Below, piece by piece: positions 41,610 through 50,642 of a DNA stretch of 64,000 nucleotides. Positions within the stretch are counted from its first letter, which is position 1. Each line of letters begins with the position of its first letter. Origin of the DNA: Streptomyces aquilus. GTDB taxonomy: Bacteria > Actinomycetota > Actinomycetes > Streptomycetales > Streptomycetaceae. The notes beneath the pieces were generated by a model. It was not told the origin of the DNA. It was given only the letters and a program-made list of their open reading frames with translations, and searched no databases. Made by a program: the position numbers and the translations under genes. Location of the stretch: positions 5,270,001 through 5,334,000 of the forward strand of contig NZ_CP034463.1 of assembly GCF_003955715.1 (NCBI RefSeq), read 5' to 3'.

Positions 41610-42422
41610 ATGACTGCCCCCCACCCACGCACGGCGCGCACCGGAACCGGCCTCCGGGTCCTGCGGGCCGCGGTGTTCGCCGCGGTCTGCGTCGTGCTGG
41701 CCGCGGGCGGGCACACCCTCGCCTCCTGCGCCACGGTCCCGCTGTGGACCCTCGGCGCGGGATTCCTCGGGGTCGCCCTGGTGGCCGCGCCGCTCGCCGG
41801 GCGCGTGCGGTCACTGCCGGGCATCGCGGCGCTGCTCACGGCCGGACAGGTCGTGCTGCACACGCTGTTCGGGCTGGGCCAGCACACCGCCGCGGCCAAG
41901 CCGTCGATGGCCTCCATGTCCGACACCTCACTCGTGGAGCAGGCCGCGCGCCTGGTCTGCGGGACCACCGCGGCGGCGATCAGCCCGGCCCAGGCGGCCC
42001 ATCTCCTCACCGAGGCCCGCCTCTACCCGGGCACCCACACGCACGCGTCCATGGACATGTCCGCGGACGCCATGGCCGGCGGCTCCTCCGTCCCGCTGCT
42101 GCCCTCCCTGCCGATGCTGCTCGGTCACGTCCTCGCGGCCCTGGCCGCCGGCTGGCTGCTGCGCCACGGCGACCTGGCGCTGCTGCGGCTGGCCGAACTG
42201 TCGGCCCACGGGGTCGCCGAGGGGGCGCTCGTACGATCCCTGCGCGGGGCGCTCGCCCTGGTCCGCGCCCTGCGTGCCGGGCTGCCCGGCGCACCGCTGA
42301 CCGGCCCGGCGCTGCCGCGCACCGCGCTGCTCGCGCCACCCACCCCCCGTACCACCGCACTCCAGCACACGGTGATCAGGCGCGGCCCGCCGGCCGCCGG
42401 CGTTCTCGCACTCGCCGCCTGA
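41610..42422 (+). CDS. His/Met-rich integral membrane protein upstream of the copper cluster
   Basis: 270 residues with about five helices (VLRAAVFAAVCVVLAAGGHTLA, WTLGAGFLGVALVAAPLAG, IAALLTAGQVVLHTLFGLG, LLPSLPMLLGHVLAALAAGW). The loop THTHASMDMSADAMAGG and the histidines at GGH, VLH and GQH would suit Cu(I)/Cu(II) binding. It is followed 146 nt later by the YcnI gene on the same strand, which supports a role in copper handling. I know no named family; assignment by context only. Confidence 0.7.
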   Translation: MTAPHPRTARTGTGLRVLRAAVFAAVCVVLAAGGHTLASCATVPLWTLGAGFLGVALVAAPLAGRVRSLPGIAALLTAGQVVLHTLFGLGQHTAAAKPSMASMSDTSLVEQAARLVCGTTAAAISPAQAAHLLTEARLYPGTHTHASMDMSADAMAGGSSVPLLPSLPMLLGHVLAALAAGWLLRHGDLALLRLAELSAHGVAEGALVRSLRGALALVRALRAGLPGAPLTGPALPRTALLAPPTPRTTALQHTVIRRGPPAAGVLALAA

Positions 42423-42568
42423 CACGACGCGCCACTTCCCGGGAAGGGGAGGCCGCCGTCGTGCGGCCCCCGTACGCGTGCCCGTGTCCGACAGCCGTCG
42501 GGCACCTCCACGCGCGCGTACCCCTCTTCATCACCGGAATCACCTCTCGAAGTGGAGTGCCCCTTTTC

Positions 42569-43315
42569 ATGAAGACCTCTCGTGTCGCCGCCGTCGGCGC
42601 CCTCACCGCCTCGGCCGTCGTCGTCCTGTCCTCCCCCGCGTTCGCGCACGTCAGCGTCCAGCCCGAGGGCGCCGCCGCCAAGGGCGGCTACGCGGTCGTC
42701 GACTTCAAGGTGCCGAACGAGCGCGACAAGGCGTCGACCACCAAGCTGGAGGTCACCTTCCCGACCGACCACCCGCTCGCCTCCGCGATGCCGGAGCCGA
42801 TCGACGGCTGGGACGTCAAGGTCACCAAGGCCAAGCTCGACAAGCCCATCGAGATGCACGGCGAGAAGATCGACCAGGCCGTCTCCAAGATCACCTGGAC
42901 CGCCACCGGCAAGGGCATCCAGCCGGGCTTCTTCCAGAAGTTCCCGGTCTCCGTCGGCGCCCTCCCCGAGGACGCCGACGAACTGACCTTCAAGGCCATC
43001 CAGACGTACTCCAACAAGGAGGTCGTCCGCTGGATCGAGGTCCAGCAGGACGGCCAGGAGGAGCCCGAGAACCCGGCGCCCGTGCTGACGCTGTCCGAGG
43101 CCACCGAGGACGGCCACTCGCACGGCTCGGCGGACGCCGAGAAGGCCTCCGACGACTCCAAGGCGGCCGAGAACACCGCCGCCGAGACCGCCGCCCCCGC
43201 CGACAGCAGTGACACCACCGCCCGGGTGCTCGGTGTCGTCGGCATCGTCGTCGGCGCCCTGGGCGTCGCCTACGGCGTGCTCGCCGGGCGCAGGCGCACG
43301 GGCGCCGACGCCTGA
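42569..43315 (+). CDS. YcnI-family (DUF1775) copper-binding protein
   Basis: 248 residues. Signal peptide cleaved at AFA, so the mature protein starts with His (HVSVQPEGA); an N-terminal His with a nearby Trp is the YcnI copper site. The cupredoxin-like domain (VDFKVPNERDKAST, ITWTATGKGIQPGFFQKFPVS, VRWIEVQQDGQEEPENPAP) is followed by an acidic Ser/Ala/Glu linker with a GHSHG and a C-terminal membrane anchor ending GRRRTG. It acts on the outer face of the membrane. First gene of the copper cluster, conserved beside CopC-type proteins (YcnI-YcnJ in Bacillus). Confidence 0.93.
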   Translation: MKTSRVAAVGALTASAVVVLSSPAFAHVSVQPEGAAAKGGYAVVDFKVPNERDKASTTKLEVTFPTDHPLASAMPEPIDGWDVKVTKAKLDKPIEMHGEKIDQAVSKITWTATGKGIQPGFFQKFPVSVGALPEDADELTFKAIQTYSNKEVVRWIEVQQDGQEEPENPAPVLTLSEATEDGHSHGSADAEKASDDSKAAENTAAETAAPADSSDTTARVLGVVGIVVGALGVAYGVLAGRRRTGADA

Positions 43316-43342
43316 GTCCGACCGTCCGCGCGCCGCATCGGA

Positions 43343-43366
43343 GGCGGTACGGCCGCCCGTACCGCC
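43343..43366 (+). other. Intercistronic hairpin between ycnI and sco
   Basis: GGCGGTACGG-4 nt-CCGTACCGCC lies 28 nt after the YcnI stop. With no T tract it may be an attenuator or an mRNA-stability element rather than a full terminator. Confidence 0.5.
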
Positions 43367-43407
43367 CCCGGTGCACGCCGGAGCCATCACATCTGGGACA
43401 TTTCTCT

Positions 43408-44061
43408 ATGCGCAAGAAGACGTTCGCCGCGGCCGCCCTGCTCGCCGCCGCCTCCCTGACCCTGACCGCCTGCGGCAGCGGTGACGACACCGGCTCGCCC
43501 GTCTCCGTGGTCTCCGAGGACTCCGCCAACACCAAGGCCGCCATCGTCCTCGACAAGCCGTTCGAGAAGCCGGACCTCGTCCTCACGGACACCAACGGCA
43601 AGAAGTACGACCTGCGCGAGCAGACCAAGGGCCGGCCGACGCTGATCTACTTCGGCTACACCAACTGCCCCGACGTCTGCCCGACGACCATGAGCAACAT
43701 CGCCGTGGCCAAGAGCAAGCTGCCCAAGGCCCAGCAGGACGAGCTGCGGGTCGTCTTCGTCACCACCGACCCCGACCGGGACACCCCGAAGGCACTCGGC
43801 AAGTGGCTCAAGGGCATCGACCCCCAGGTCGTCGGCCTCACGGGCGACTTCCCCACCATCCAGGCCGGCGCCCGCACCCTCGGCATCACCATCGAGGCAC
43901 CGCACAAGGACAAGAACGGCAAGATCGTCTCCACGCACGGCACCCAGGTCGTCGCCTTCTCCCCGAAGACCGACGGCGGATACGTCCTCTACACCGAGGA
44001 CGCCACCGTCGACGACTACATCAAGGACCTCCCCAAGCTCGTCAAGGGAGCGACTCCGTGA
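43408..44061 (+). CDS. sco: Sco/SenC-family copper chaperone lipoprotein
   Basis: 217 residues. Lipobox LTAC (Cys22) anchors it outside the membrane. The thioredoxin fold contains the copper ligands: Cys pair in TNCPDVCPTTM and the distant His in STHGTQVV; DPDRDTP is the Sco loop. Sco proteins deliver Cu to cytochrome oxidase or other copper enzymes; in S. lividans the orthologue serves both oxidase maturation and development. The stop overlaps the GTG of the PCuAC gene (GTGA), so expression is coupled. Confidence 0.95.
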   Translation: MRKKTFAAAALLAAASLTLTACGSGDDTGSPVSVVSEDSANTKAAIVLDKPFEKPDLVLTDTNGKKYDLREQTKGRPTLIYFGYTNCPDVCPTTMSNIAVAKSKLPKAQQDELRVVFVTTDPDRDTPKALGKWLKGIDPQVVGLTGDFPTIQAGARTLGITIEAPHKDKNGKIVSTHGTQVVAFSPKTDGGYVLYTEDATVDDYIKDLPKLVKGATP

Positions 44062-44507
44062 GGCGCACCGCGCTCCTCGGCGTCGCACTGACCGGGACCC
44101 TGCTGCTCGCGGGCTGCGGCTCCTCCGACGACGACGCGGCCGACCTGTCCGTCTCCGGCGCCTACATGCCGCAGCCGGTCTCCGACACGATGGCCGCCGG
44201 CTTCCTCACCGTCACCAACAAGGGCGGTACGAACGACGAGCTGACGTCCGTCACCAGCGACCTCGGCGAGGTCACCATGCACGAGACGGTCGACGCCGCC
44301 ATGCAGGAGGCCAAGCGCCTCGACGTACCCGCACACGGTCAACTCGTGTTCAAAAGCGGCGGCACCCATCTGATGTTCGAGAAGCTGAAGCACCAGCCGA
44401 AGCAGGGCCAGACCGTCACCGTCGAACTGCACTTCGCCGACTCCGATCCGGTCACCGTCGAGATGCCGGTGAAGTCCGCGACGTACACCCCCAAGACCGG
44501 TCACTGA
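44058..44507 (+). CDS. PCuAC-family extracytoplasmic copper chaperone (ECuC-like)
   Basis: 149 residues starting with GTG; AAGGGAG upstream. Lipoprotein signal with LLAGC. The PCuAC fold shows the Cu(I) ligand pattern: GAYMPQPVSDTMAAGFLTVTN, Met-His in EVTMHETVD, and GGTHLMFEKL. It binds Cu(I) outside the membrane and passes it to Sco. Translationally coupled to sco and followed 15 nt later by the CopC-CopD gene. Confidence 0.93.
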   Translation: MRRTALLGVALTGTLLLAGCGSSDDDAADLSVSGAYMPQPVSDTMAAGFLTVTNKGGTNDELTSVTSDLGEVTMHETVDAAMQEAKRLDVPAHGQLVFKSGGTHLMFEKLKHQPKQGQTVTVELHFADSDPVTVEMPVKSATYTPKTGH

Positions 44508-44521
44508 GGGAGGGACCCACC

Positions 44522-46444
44522 TTGACGCAGACCATCGCCCCCCGCGTACGGGTCCTGGTGCTGCTGCTCCTCGCAGCCACCGGACTGCTCCTCGCCGGTG
44601 CCGGGCCGGCCTCCGCGCACGCCACGCTGACCGGCAGCGACCCCCAGCAGGGGACGGTGGTCGACAAGGCCCCGGACCAGATCTCGCTCACCTTCTCCGA
44701 GAAGGTCGCCATGTCCGACGGCTCACTGCGGGTCCTCGACCCCAAGGGCAAGCGCGTCGACCAGGGCAAGGCGTCCAACGTCAGCGGCACCACCTACGCC
44801 GTACAACTCCACAGCGGCCTGCCCGACGGCACGTACACCGTCACCTACCAGGTCGTCTCCGAGGACAGCCACCCCGTCGCCGGGGCCTACACCTTCTCCA
44901 TCGGCGCCCCCTCCCGGACCAGCGTCTCGGTCTCCGACCAGACCGCCGGAGGCGGGGTCGTCGGCTGGCTCTACGGCTTCGGCCGCTACGTCTCCTACGC
45001 CGGCTTCGCCGTCATGATCGGCGGCGCCGCCTTCGTCCTCGCCTGCTGGCAGCGCGGCTCCGGAGTACGGGCCGTACAGCGCACCGTCGTCTCCGGATGG
45101 CTCGCGCTCACCGCCGCCACGCTCCTGCTGCTGCTCCTGCGCGGCTCCTACACCAGCACCGGCTCCGTCGGCGACATCTTCGACCTGAACCTGCTCGGCC
45201 AGGTCCTGCAGACCAAGACCGGCGCCGCGCTCGTCTCCCGACTGCTGCTGCTCGCCGCGGCGGCACTGTTCATCGCCGTGCTCTTCGGCGCCTACGACAA
45301 ACGCGAGGACGAGGAGAAGCGCGACCTCACCTTCGGGCTCGCCATCGGCGGCACCGTCGTCGCCGCCGGGCTCGCCGCGAGCTGGGCCATGGCCGAGCAC
45401 GCCTCCACCGGCCTCCAGACCGGCATCGCGATGCCGGTCGACGTGATCCACCTGCTGGCCGTCGCGGCCTGGCTGGGCGGCCTGTGCACCCTCCTCGTCA
45501 CCCTCTACCGCGCGGACACGCCCATCGAGCGCTCCGCCGTGAGCCGCTTCTCCACGCTCGCCTTCGGCAGCGTCCTCACCCTCGTCGCGACCGGCATCTA
45601 CCAGTCGTGGCGGCAGCTCGGCTCCTGGTCCGCCTTCACCGAGACCAGATACGGCCAGCTGCTGCTCGTCAAGATCGGACTCGTGGCCCTGCTCGTCGGC
45701 ATCGCCTGGATCTCGCGACGGTGGACGGCACGAATGGGGGACGCGGGAGTACTGACCACCGAGAAGTCCGAAGAGGCTGACGCGGAGGGGACCGCCGTAG
45801 GGTCCGCCGTACGGGAGAAGGAGCACGTCGGGGCCAAGGCGGCCGGCGCCGATTCCGCACGCGCCGCCCAGCTCGCCCGGCAGCAAGCCGCCGTCGACGC
45901 CGCCCGGCGCAAGCGGCAACGGGACGCCGACCCCGACCGGTTCGGGCTGCGCCGCTCGGTGCTCGCCGAGGCGGGCGTCGCCGTGGTCCTGCTCGCCGTC
46001 ACCACCGTGCTCACCCAGACCGAGCCCGGGCGCACCGAACAAGAGGCCAAGGCAGCCACGTCCTCGTCCGCCTCCTCCTCGTCCTCCTCCGCCGACTCGT
46101 CCGCCGCGGTCACCCTGGACATGCCCTTCGACACCGGTGGCGAGGACGGCAAGGGCGTCGTCCGGGTCGACCTCAACCCCGCGCGCGTGGGCGCCAACGA
46201 GATGCACGTCTACGTGGAGCGGCCCAACGGCCGGGCCTTCGACGTCCCCGAGGTGAAGGTGTCCTTCACCCTGGAGGCCAAGAACATCGGGCCACTGCCC
46301 GTCACCCCCGACCGCATCACCACCGGCCACTGGTCCGCCGCCGGTGTGCAGCTCCCCATGGCCGGCGACTGGAAGATCGCCGTGACCGTGCGGACCTCCG
46401 ACATCGACCAGACCACCGTCTCCAAGAACGCGCAGATCGGCTGA
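44522..46444 (+). CDS. CopC-CopD-YtkA fusion, copper uptake/resistance membrane protein
   Basis: 640 residues, start TTG 44522 after GGGAGGG. A signal peptide ends at ASA; the mature protein begins HATLTGSDP, and SEDSHPVAGAY gives the second His of the CopC Cu(II) site. Eight membrane helices of CopD follow (from VGWLYGFGRYVSYAGFAVMI). A cytoplasmic Arg/Ala/Lys loop then lies between helices (about 400-475), with a last helix and an extracytoplasmic YtkA-like domain (LNPARVGANEMHVYV). This is the YcnJ layout. It imports or exchanges copper for extracytoplasmic enzymes. It lies in operon with PCuAC and the Dyp peroxidase 6 nt later. Confidence 0.93.
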   Translation: MTQTIAPRVRVLVLLLLAATGLLLAGAGPASAHATLTGSDPQQGTVVDKAPDQISLTFSEKVAMSDGSLRVLDPKGKRVDQGKASNVSGTTYAVQLHSGLPDGTYTVTYQVVSEDSHPVAGAYTFSIGAPSRTSVSVSDQTAGGGVVGWLYGFGRYVSYAGFAVMIGGAAFVLACWQRGSGVRAVQRTVVSGWLALTAATLLLLLLRGSYTSTGSVGDIFDLNLLGQVLQTKTGAALVSRLLLLAAAALFIAVLFGAYDKREDEEKRDLTFGLAIGGTVVAAGLAASWAMAEHASTGLQTGIAMPVDVIHLLAVAAWLGGLCTLLVTLYRADTPIERSAVSRFSTLAFGSVLTLVATGIYQSWRQLGSWSAFTETRYGQLLLVKIGLVALLVGIAWISRRWTARMGDAGVLTTEKSEEADAEGTAVGSAVREKEHVGAKAAGADSARAAQLARQQAAVDAARRKRQRDADPDRFGLRRSVLAEAGVAVVLLAVTTVLTQTEPGRTEQEAKAATSSSASSSSSSADSSAAVTLDMPFDTGGEDGKGVVRVDLNPARVGANEMHVYVERPNGRAFDVPEVKVSFTLEAKNIGPLPVTPDRITTGHWSAAGVQLPMAGDWKIAVTVRTSDIDQTTVSKNAQIG

Positions 46445-46450
46445 ACCACC

Positions 46451-47740
46451 GTGGCTGACCAGTCCCTTCCGCAGACGCGGACGCCCGAGAAGGCAGTTAA
46501 TGACGGCGTTTCCGAAAGCGCCCCCAAGGAGGGCCTTTCGCGACGCCGCCTGCTCGGCACGGCCGGCGCCACCGGGCTCGTCCTCGGCGCGGCCGGCGGA
46601 GCCGTGGGATACGCCGCCCGGCCCGCCGAGGCCACCCCGCTGACCTCGCTCGGCTCCGAAGAGGTGATGTTTCACGGGAAACACCAGCCCGGCATCCTCC
46701 AGGGCCTCCAGGCCCGCGGCCACCTCGTCGCCTTCGACCTGGCGGCGGGCGCGGGCCGCAAGGGAGCGGCCGCACTGCTGCGCCGCTGGTCGGAGACGGC
46801 ACGGCGGCTGATGGCGGGCGAGACCATGACAAGCGACGACACGGACGTCGCCCGCGACGCCGGCCCGTCCTCACTGACGATCACCTTCGGCTTCGGACAC
46901 AGCTTCTTCGCCCGGACCGGACTGGAGAAACAGCGGCCGCTCGCCCTCGACCCGCTGCCCGACTTCTCCTCCGACCGGATCGACAAGGCGCGCAGCAACG
47001 GCGACCTGTGGGTGCAGATCGGCGCCGACGACGCCCTGGTCGCCTTCCACGCCCTGCGCGCGATCCAGAAGGACGCGGGCGGCGCGGCGAAGGTCCGCTG
47101 GCAGATGAACGGCTTCAACCGCTCGCCGGGCGCCACCGCCCACCCCATGACGGCCCGCAACCTGATGGGCCAGATCGACGGCACCCGCAATCCCAAGCCG
47201 ACGGAATCCGACTTCGACCGACGGATCTTCGTCCCCTCCCCCGGGGACCCCGCATGGATGGCCAACGGCTCCTACGCCGTCGTACGCCGTATCCGCATGC
47301 TCCTCGACGACTGGGAGCAGCTCACGGTGAAGGCACAGGAACAGGTCATCGGGCGCCGCAAGGCGGACGGGGCACCGCTGACCGGCGGATCCGAGACGAC
47401 CGCGATGGACCTGGAGAAGACCGACGCCAAGGGCGATCTGGTGGTCCCCCTCAACGCCCACGCCAGAATCACCCGGCCCGACCAGAACGGCGGCGCGGCG
47501 ATGCTCCGCCGCCCCTGGTCCTTCCACGACGGCATCGACACGGACGGCGTCCCGGACGCGGGCCTCCTCTTCGTCTGCTGGCAGGCCGACCCCCTGCGCG
47601 GCTTCGTCCCCGTCCAGCGCAAGCTCGACCGCGGGGACGCGCTGTCGCGGTACATCCGCCACGAGTCCAGCGGCCTGTTCGCGGTGCCGGGCGGGGCGGC
47701 GGAGGGGGACTACGTGGGGCAGGGGCTGTTGGAGGGCTGA
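46451..47740 (+). CDS. dtpA: Tat-exported dye-decolourising (Dyp-type) haem peroxidase
   Basis: 429 residues from GTG. Tat signal: LSRRRLLGTAG, a hydrophobic stretch, and cleavage near PAEA. Dyp fold with the distal Asp/Arg motif GQIDGTRNP, proximal His region NAHARITRPDQN, and the distal Arg in RRPWSFHDG. B-type/A-type Dyp exported folded with haem. In S. lividans the orthologue DtpA works with the copper oxidase GlxA and the Sco/ECuC chaperones, matching the gene order here. A parS-like 14-mer (one mismatch) lies inside the coding sequence at 46669. Confidence 0.94.
   Translation: MADQSLPQTRTPEKAVNDGVSESAPKEGLSRRRLLGTAGATGLVLGAAGGAVGYAARPAEATPLTSLGSEEVMFHGKHQPGILQGLQARGHLVAFDLAAGAGRKGAAALLRRWSETARRLMAGETMTSDDTDVARDAGPSSLTITFGFGHSFFARTGLEKQRPLALDPLPDFSSDRIDKARSNGDLWVQIGADDALVAFHALRAIQKDAGGAAKVRWQMNGFNRSPGATAHPMTARNLMGQIDGTRNPKPTESDFDRRIFVPSPGDPAWMANGSYAVVRRIRMLLDDWEQLTVKAQEQVIGRRKADGAPLTGGSETTAMDLEKTDAKGDLVVPLNAHARITRPDQNGGAAMLRRPWSFHDGIDTDGVPDAGLLFVCWQADPLRGFVPVQRKLDRGDALSRYIRHESSGLFAVPGGAAEGDYVGQGLLEG
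46669..46682. promoter_or_regulatory. parS-like site within dtpA (one mismatch)
   Basis: GTTTCACGGGAAAC differs from the perfect Streptomyces parS GTTTCACGTGAAAC at one central base. Single-mismatch sites are accepted in the oriC-proximal parS clusters of Streptomyces. Confidence 0.6.
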
Positions 47741-47847
47741 GCGCGCGCCAACGGCGTCGGCGGCGTTCGGTCACGCCGGTTCACTCCGCGGAGGGCCTGT
47801 GAAGGGACGAGCACCCGGCGTTCCGCAAGGCCCATTAGGGTGAGGTC

Positions 47848-48780
47848 ATGCCAGCCAGCTATGCGTACCTCGGACCCGAGGGCACCTTCACCGAAGCCGC
47901 CCTGCGCACGCTTCCGGAGGCGGCCACCCGGGAGCTGATCCCGTACGTGTCCGTGCAGTCCGCCCTGGACGCGGTGCGCGGCGGCGAGGCCGAGGCCGCG
48001 TTCGTGCCGATCGAGAACTCCGTCGAGGGCGGCATCACCACCACCCTCGACGAGCTGGTCGCGGGCGCGCCGCTGATGATCTACCGCGAGGTGCTGCTGT
48101 CGATCACCTTCGCGCTGCTGGTCCGTCCCGGTACGAAGCTCTCGGAGATCAAGACCGTCTCCGCGCACCCGGCCGCCCAGCCGCAGGTCCGCAACTGGCT
48201 GAAGAAGAACCTCCCGGACGCCCACTGGGAGTCCGCCGCCTCCAACGCGGACGCCGCACGGCTCGTCCAGGAGGGACAGTACGACGCCGCCTTCGCCGGT
48301 GAGTTCGCCGCGGCCCTGTACGGCTTGGAAGCCCTGGAGACCGGCATCCACGACGCGGAGAACGCGCAGACCCGGTTCGTACTGGTCGGCCGCCCCGCCC
48401 GGCCCGCCGCCCCGACCGGCGCCGACAAGACCTCCGTCGTGCTGTGGCAGCGCGACGACCATCCCGGCGGCCTGCGCGACCTGCTCGGCGAGTTCGCCAC
48501 CCGCGGCATCAACCTGATGCTGCTCCAGTCCCGGCCCACCGGCGCCGGCATCGGCAACTACTGCTTCTGCATCGACGCCGAAGGCCACATCTCCGACCGC
48601 CGGGTCGCCGAGGCGCTGATGGGGCTGAAGCGGATCTGCCTGGAGGTGCGGTTCCTCGGCTCGTACCCGCGCGCGGACGCGACCGAGGACGAGGTGCGGC
48701 CGCCGCTGCGCGGGACCTCGGACGACGAGTTCGTGGCGGCGTCGGACTGGGTGGCGCGCTGCCAGGACGGACGCTTCTAG
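47848..48780 (+). CDS. pheA: Prephenate dehydratase
   Basis: 310 residues. Converts prephenate to phenylpyruvate for phenylalanine synthesis. Catalytic domain: YLGPEGTFTEAAL, PIENSVEGGITTTLDEL and the TRF motif in NAQTRFVLVG. The C-terminal ACT domain has TSVVLWQRDDHPGGLRDLL and the ESRP-like NLMLLQSRPTG for Phe feedback binding. Monofunctional, without a chorismate mutase domain, as in other actinomycetes. The last 25 residues extend past the ACT domain (DEFVAASDWVARCQDGRF). Confidence 0.96.
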   Translation: MPASYAYLGPEGTFTEAALRTLPEAATRELIPYVSVQSALDAVRGGEAEAAFVPIENSVEGGITTTLDELVAGAPLMIYREVLLSITFALLVRPGTKLSEIKTVSAHPAAQPQVRNWLKKNLPDAHWESAASNADAARLVQEGQYDAAFAGEFAAALYGLEALETGIHDAENAQTRFVLVGRPARPAAPTGADKTSVVLWQRDDHPGGLRDLLGEFATRGINLMLLQSRPTGAGIGNYCFCIDAEGHISDRRVAEALMGLKRICLEVRFLGSYPRADATEDEVRPPLRGTSDDEFVAASDWVARCQDGRF

Positions 48781-49364
48781 GGCACCGAGCCGGGTTTCCG
48801 GCGCGTTTCCTGGGTGTTCGGGGAGCGTTTACGTCCATCCCTACCTGCATATTTTCGTTATCCACAGGAGTTATCCACAGGCCGTCATCTCGACCTGGGG
48901 ACAAGTCGACACGGAAGCGCCACCTAGTCGACAAATCGGCCTACAGTGCCCAACTTCGTCCACAGCCCCACAGGTCACTCTTCGTCCACCCGTTTCCATT
49001 GATCAATCCTTTGGGGCGACCCTTTTCCACCCGAAAGTGGGCGTGAAGGGCGTTTGGATCGGGAATTCTCAGCCCGTGGGAGCCGATTAGGAATGATCAC
49101 TTCCGAAGTCCACAGATCTTTCGCACACCCTGTGGATAACTCTGCGGCGCTGTGGATTCCTGTGGACGAAGCCGCCCTCAAGTCCCGTTCCGCACAAGGG
49201 AATCGAGTCAACCCGCCGTTAACCTCCTGCTTCGTTTCAGGGAGTGAGACGCCTTTTATTGACACGCCCCCCTACATAGGGCAATTCACCCATAACGGTA
49301 TGTAAGGGGTTGGTGCGGAATAGCGAGTCGTGGGCGCTCACCCGGCACCGGTAGCCTTGAGCGC
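48781..49364. other. 584-bp intergenic region between pheA and serS with a DnaA-box cluster
   Basis: No gene is supported. Contains two adjacent TTATCCACA boxes and further boxes on both strands up to 49169, then the serS promoter region (TTGACA at 49259-49264; the -10 is unclear). Confidence 0.7.
48858..49169. promoter_or_regulatory. DnaA-box cluster
   Basis: TTATCCACA at 48858 and 48871 (13 bp apart, same strand), TCGTCCACA at 48956, the inverted TGTGGATAA at 49131 and the inverted TGTGGACGA at 49161. Weaker copies are at 49108 (AAGTCCACA) and 49151. The Streptomyces consensus is TTGTCCACA. It resembles the extra-oriC DnaA-box clusters reported in S. coelicolor. Confidence 0.7.
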
Positions 49365-50642
49365 GTGATTGACCTTCGCCTGCTCCGTGAGGACCCCGAC
49401 CGAGTGCGCGCGTCGCAGCGCGCCCGTGGAGAGGACGTCGCGCTCGTCGACGCTCTCCTGTCCGCCGACGAGCGGCGCAGGTCGTCCGGCGTCCGCTTCG
49501 ACGAGCTGCGTTCCGAGCAGAAGTCGCTCGGCAAGCTCATTCCCAAGGCCTCCGGGGACGAGAAGGCCGAGCTGCTGAAGAAGGCGAGCCAGCTGGCCGC
49601 CGACGTCAAGGCGGCCGACGCCGAGCAGCACGAGGCCGACGAGGAGACCAAGCGCCTCGCCCTCCAGCTCGGCAACCTCGTCCATCCCGACGTGCCCGTC
49701 GGCGGCGAGGAGGACTTCGTCGTCCTGGAGACGCACGGCACCATCCGCGACTTCGGTGCCGAGGGCTTCGAGCCCAAGGACCACCTGGAGCTCGGCGAGG
49801 CCCTGGGCGCCATCGACGTCGAGCGCGGCGCCAAGGTCTCCGGCTCGCGCTTCTACTACCTGACCGGCGTCGGCGCCCTCCTGGAGCTGGCGCTCGTCAA
49901 CGCGGCGATCGCCCAGGCCACCGAGGCCGGCTTCGTCCCGATGCTCACCCCCGCGCTGGTCCGCCCGCGCGCGATGGAGGGCACCGGCTTCCTCGGCCAG
50001 GCCGCGGAGAACGTGTACCACCTGGAGAAGGACGACTACTACCTGGTCGGCACCTCCGAGGTCCCGCTCGCCGCGTACCACATGGACGAGATCCTGGAGG
50101 CCGACCAGCTGCCGATGCGCTACGCCGGCTTCTCGCCGTGCTTCCGCCGCGAGGCCGGCACCTACGGCAAGGACACCCGGGGCATCTTCCGCGTGCACCA
50201 GTTCGACAAGGTCGAGATGTTCTCGTACGTCGCCCCCGAAGACGCCGAGAACGAGCACAAGCGGCTCCTGGACTGGGAGAAGCAGTGGCTGACCGGCCTG
50301 GAGCTGCCGTTCCAGGTCATCGACGTCGCCTCGGGCGACCTGGGCGCCTCCGCGTCCCGTAAGTACGACTGCGAGGCGTGGATCCCGACCCAGGGCAAGT
50401 ACCGCGAGCTGACCTCGGCGTCCAACTGCGACAGCTTCCAGGCCCGCCGCCTCGCCGTCCGCATGCGCGACGGCAAGAAGGTCCAGCCGCTGGCCACGCT
50501 CAACGGCACGCTGTGCGCCGTACCGCGCACGATCGTGGCGATCCTGGAGAACCACCAGCAGGCCGACGGCTCCGTCCACGTCCCCGCGGTGCTGCGCCCG
50601 TACCTGGGCGGCCGTGAGGTGCTGGAGCCGGTCGCCAAGTGA
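49365..50642 (+). CDS. serS: Seryl-tRNA synthetase
   Basis: 425 residues. Class II synthetase that charges tRNA-Ser. The N-terminal long coiled-coil arm (about 25-110, Lys/Glu/Ala-rich) grips the class II variable arm. Catalytic motif 1 is [18 protein letters not shown], motif 2 [16 protein letters not shown] and motif 3 near [17 protein letters not shown]. The GTG start gives [12 protein letters not shown], matching the conserved SerRS N-terminus; there is no good ribosome site, so the mRNA may be leaderless. The stop overlaps the next gene by GTGA. Confidence 0.97.
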   Translation: MIDLRLLREDPDRVRASQRARGEDVALVDALLSADERRRSSGVRFDELRSEQKSLGKLIPKASGDEKAELLKKASQLAADVKAADAEQHEADEETKRLALQLGNLVHPDVPVGGEEDFVVLETHGTIRDFGAEGFEPKDHLELGEALGAIDVERGAKVSGSRFYYLTGVGALLELALVNAAIAQATEAGFVPMLTPALVRPRAMEGTGFLGQAAENVYHLEKDDYYLVGTSEVPLAAYHMDEILEADQLPMRYAGFSPCFRREAGTYGKDTRGIFRVHQFDKVEMFSYVAPEDAENEHKRLLDWEKQWLTGLELPFQVIDVASGDLGASASRKYDCEAWIPTQGKYRELTSASNCDSFQARRLAVRMRDGKKVQPLATLNGTLCAVPRTIVAILENHQQADGSVHVPAVLRPYLGGREVLEPVAK

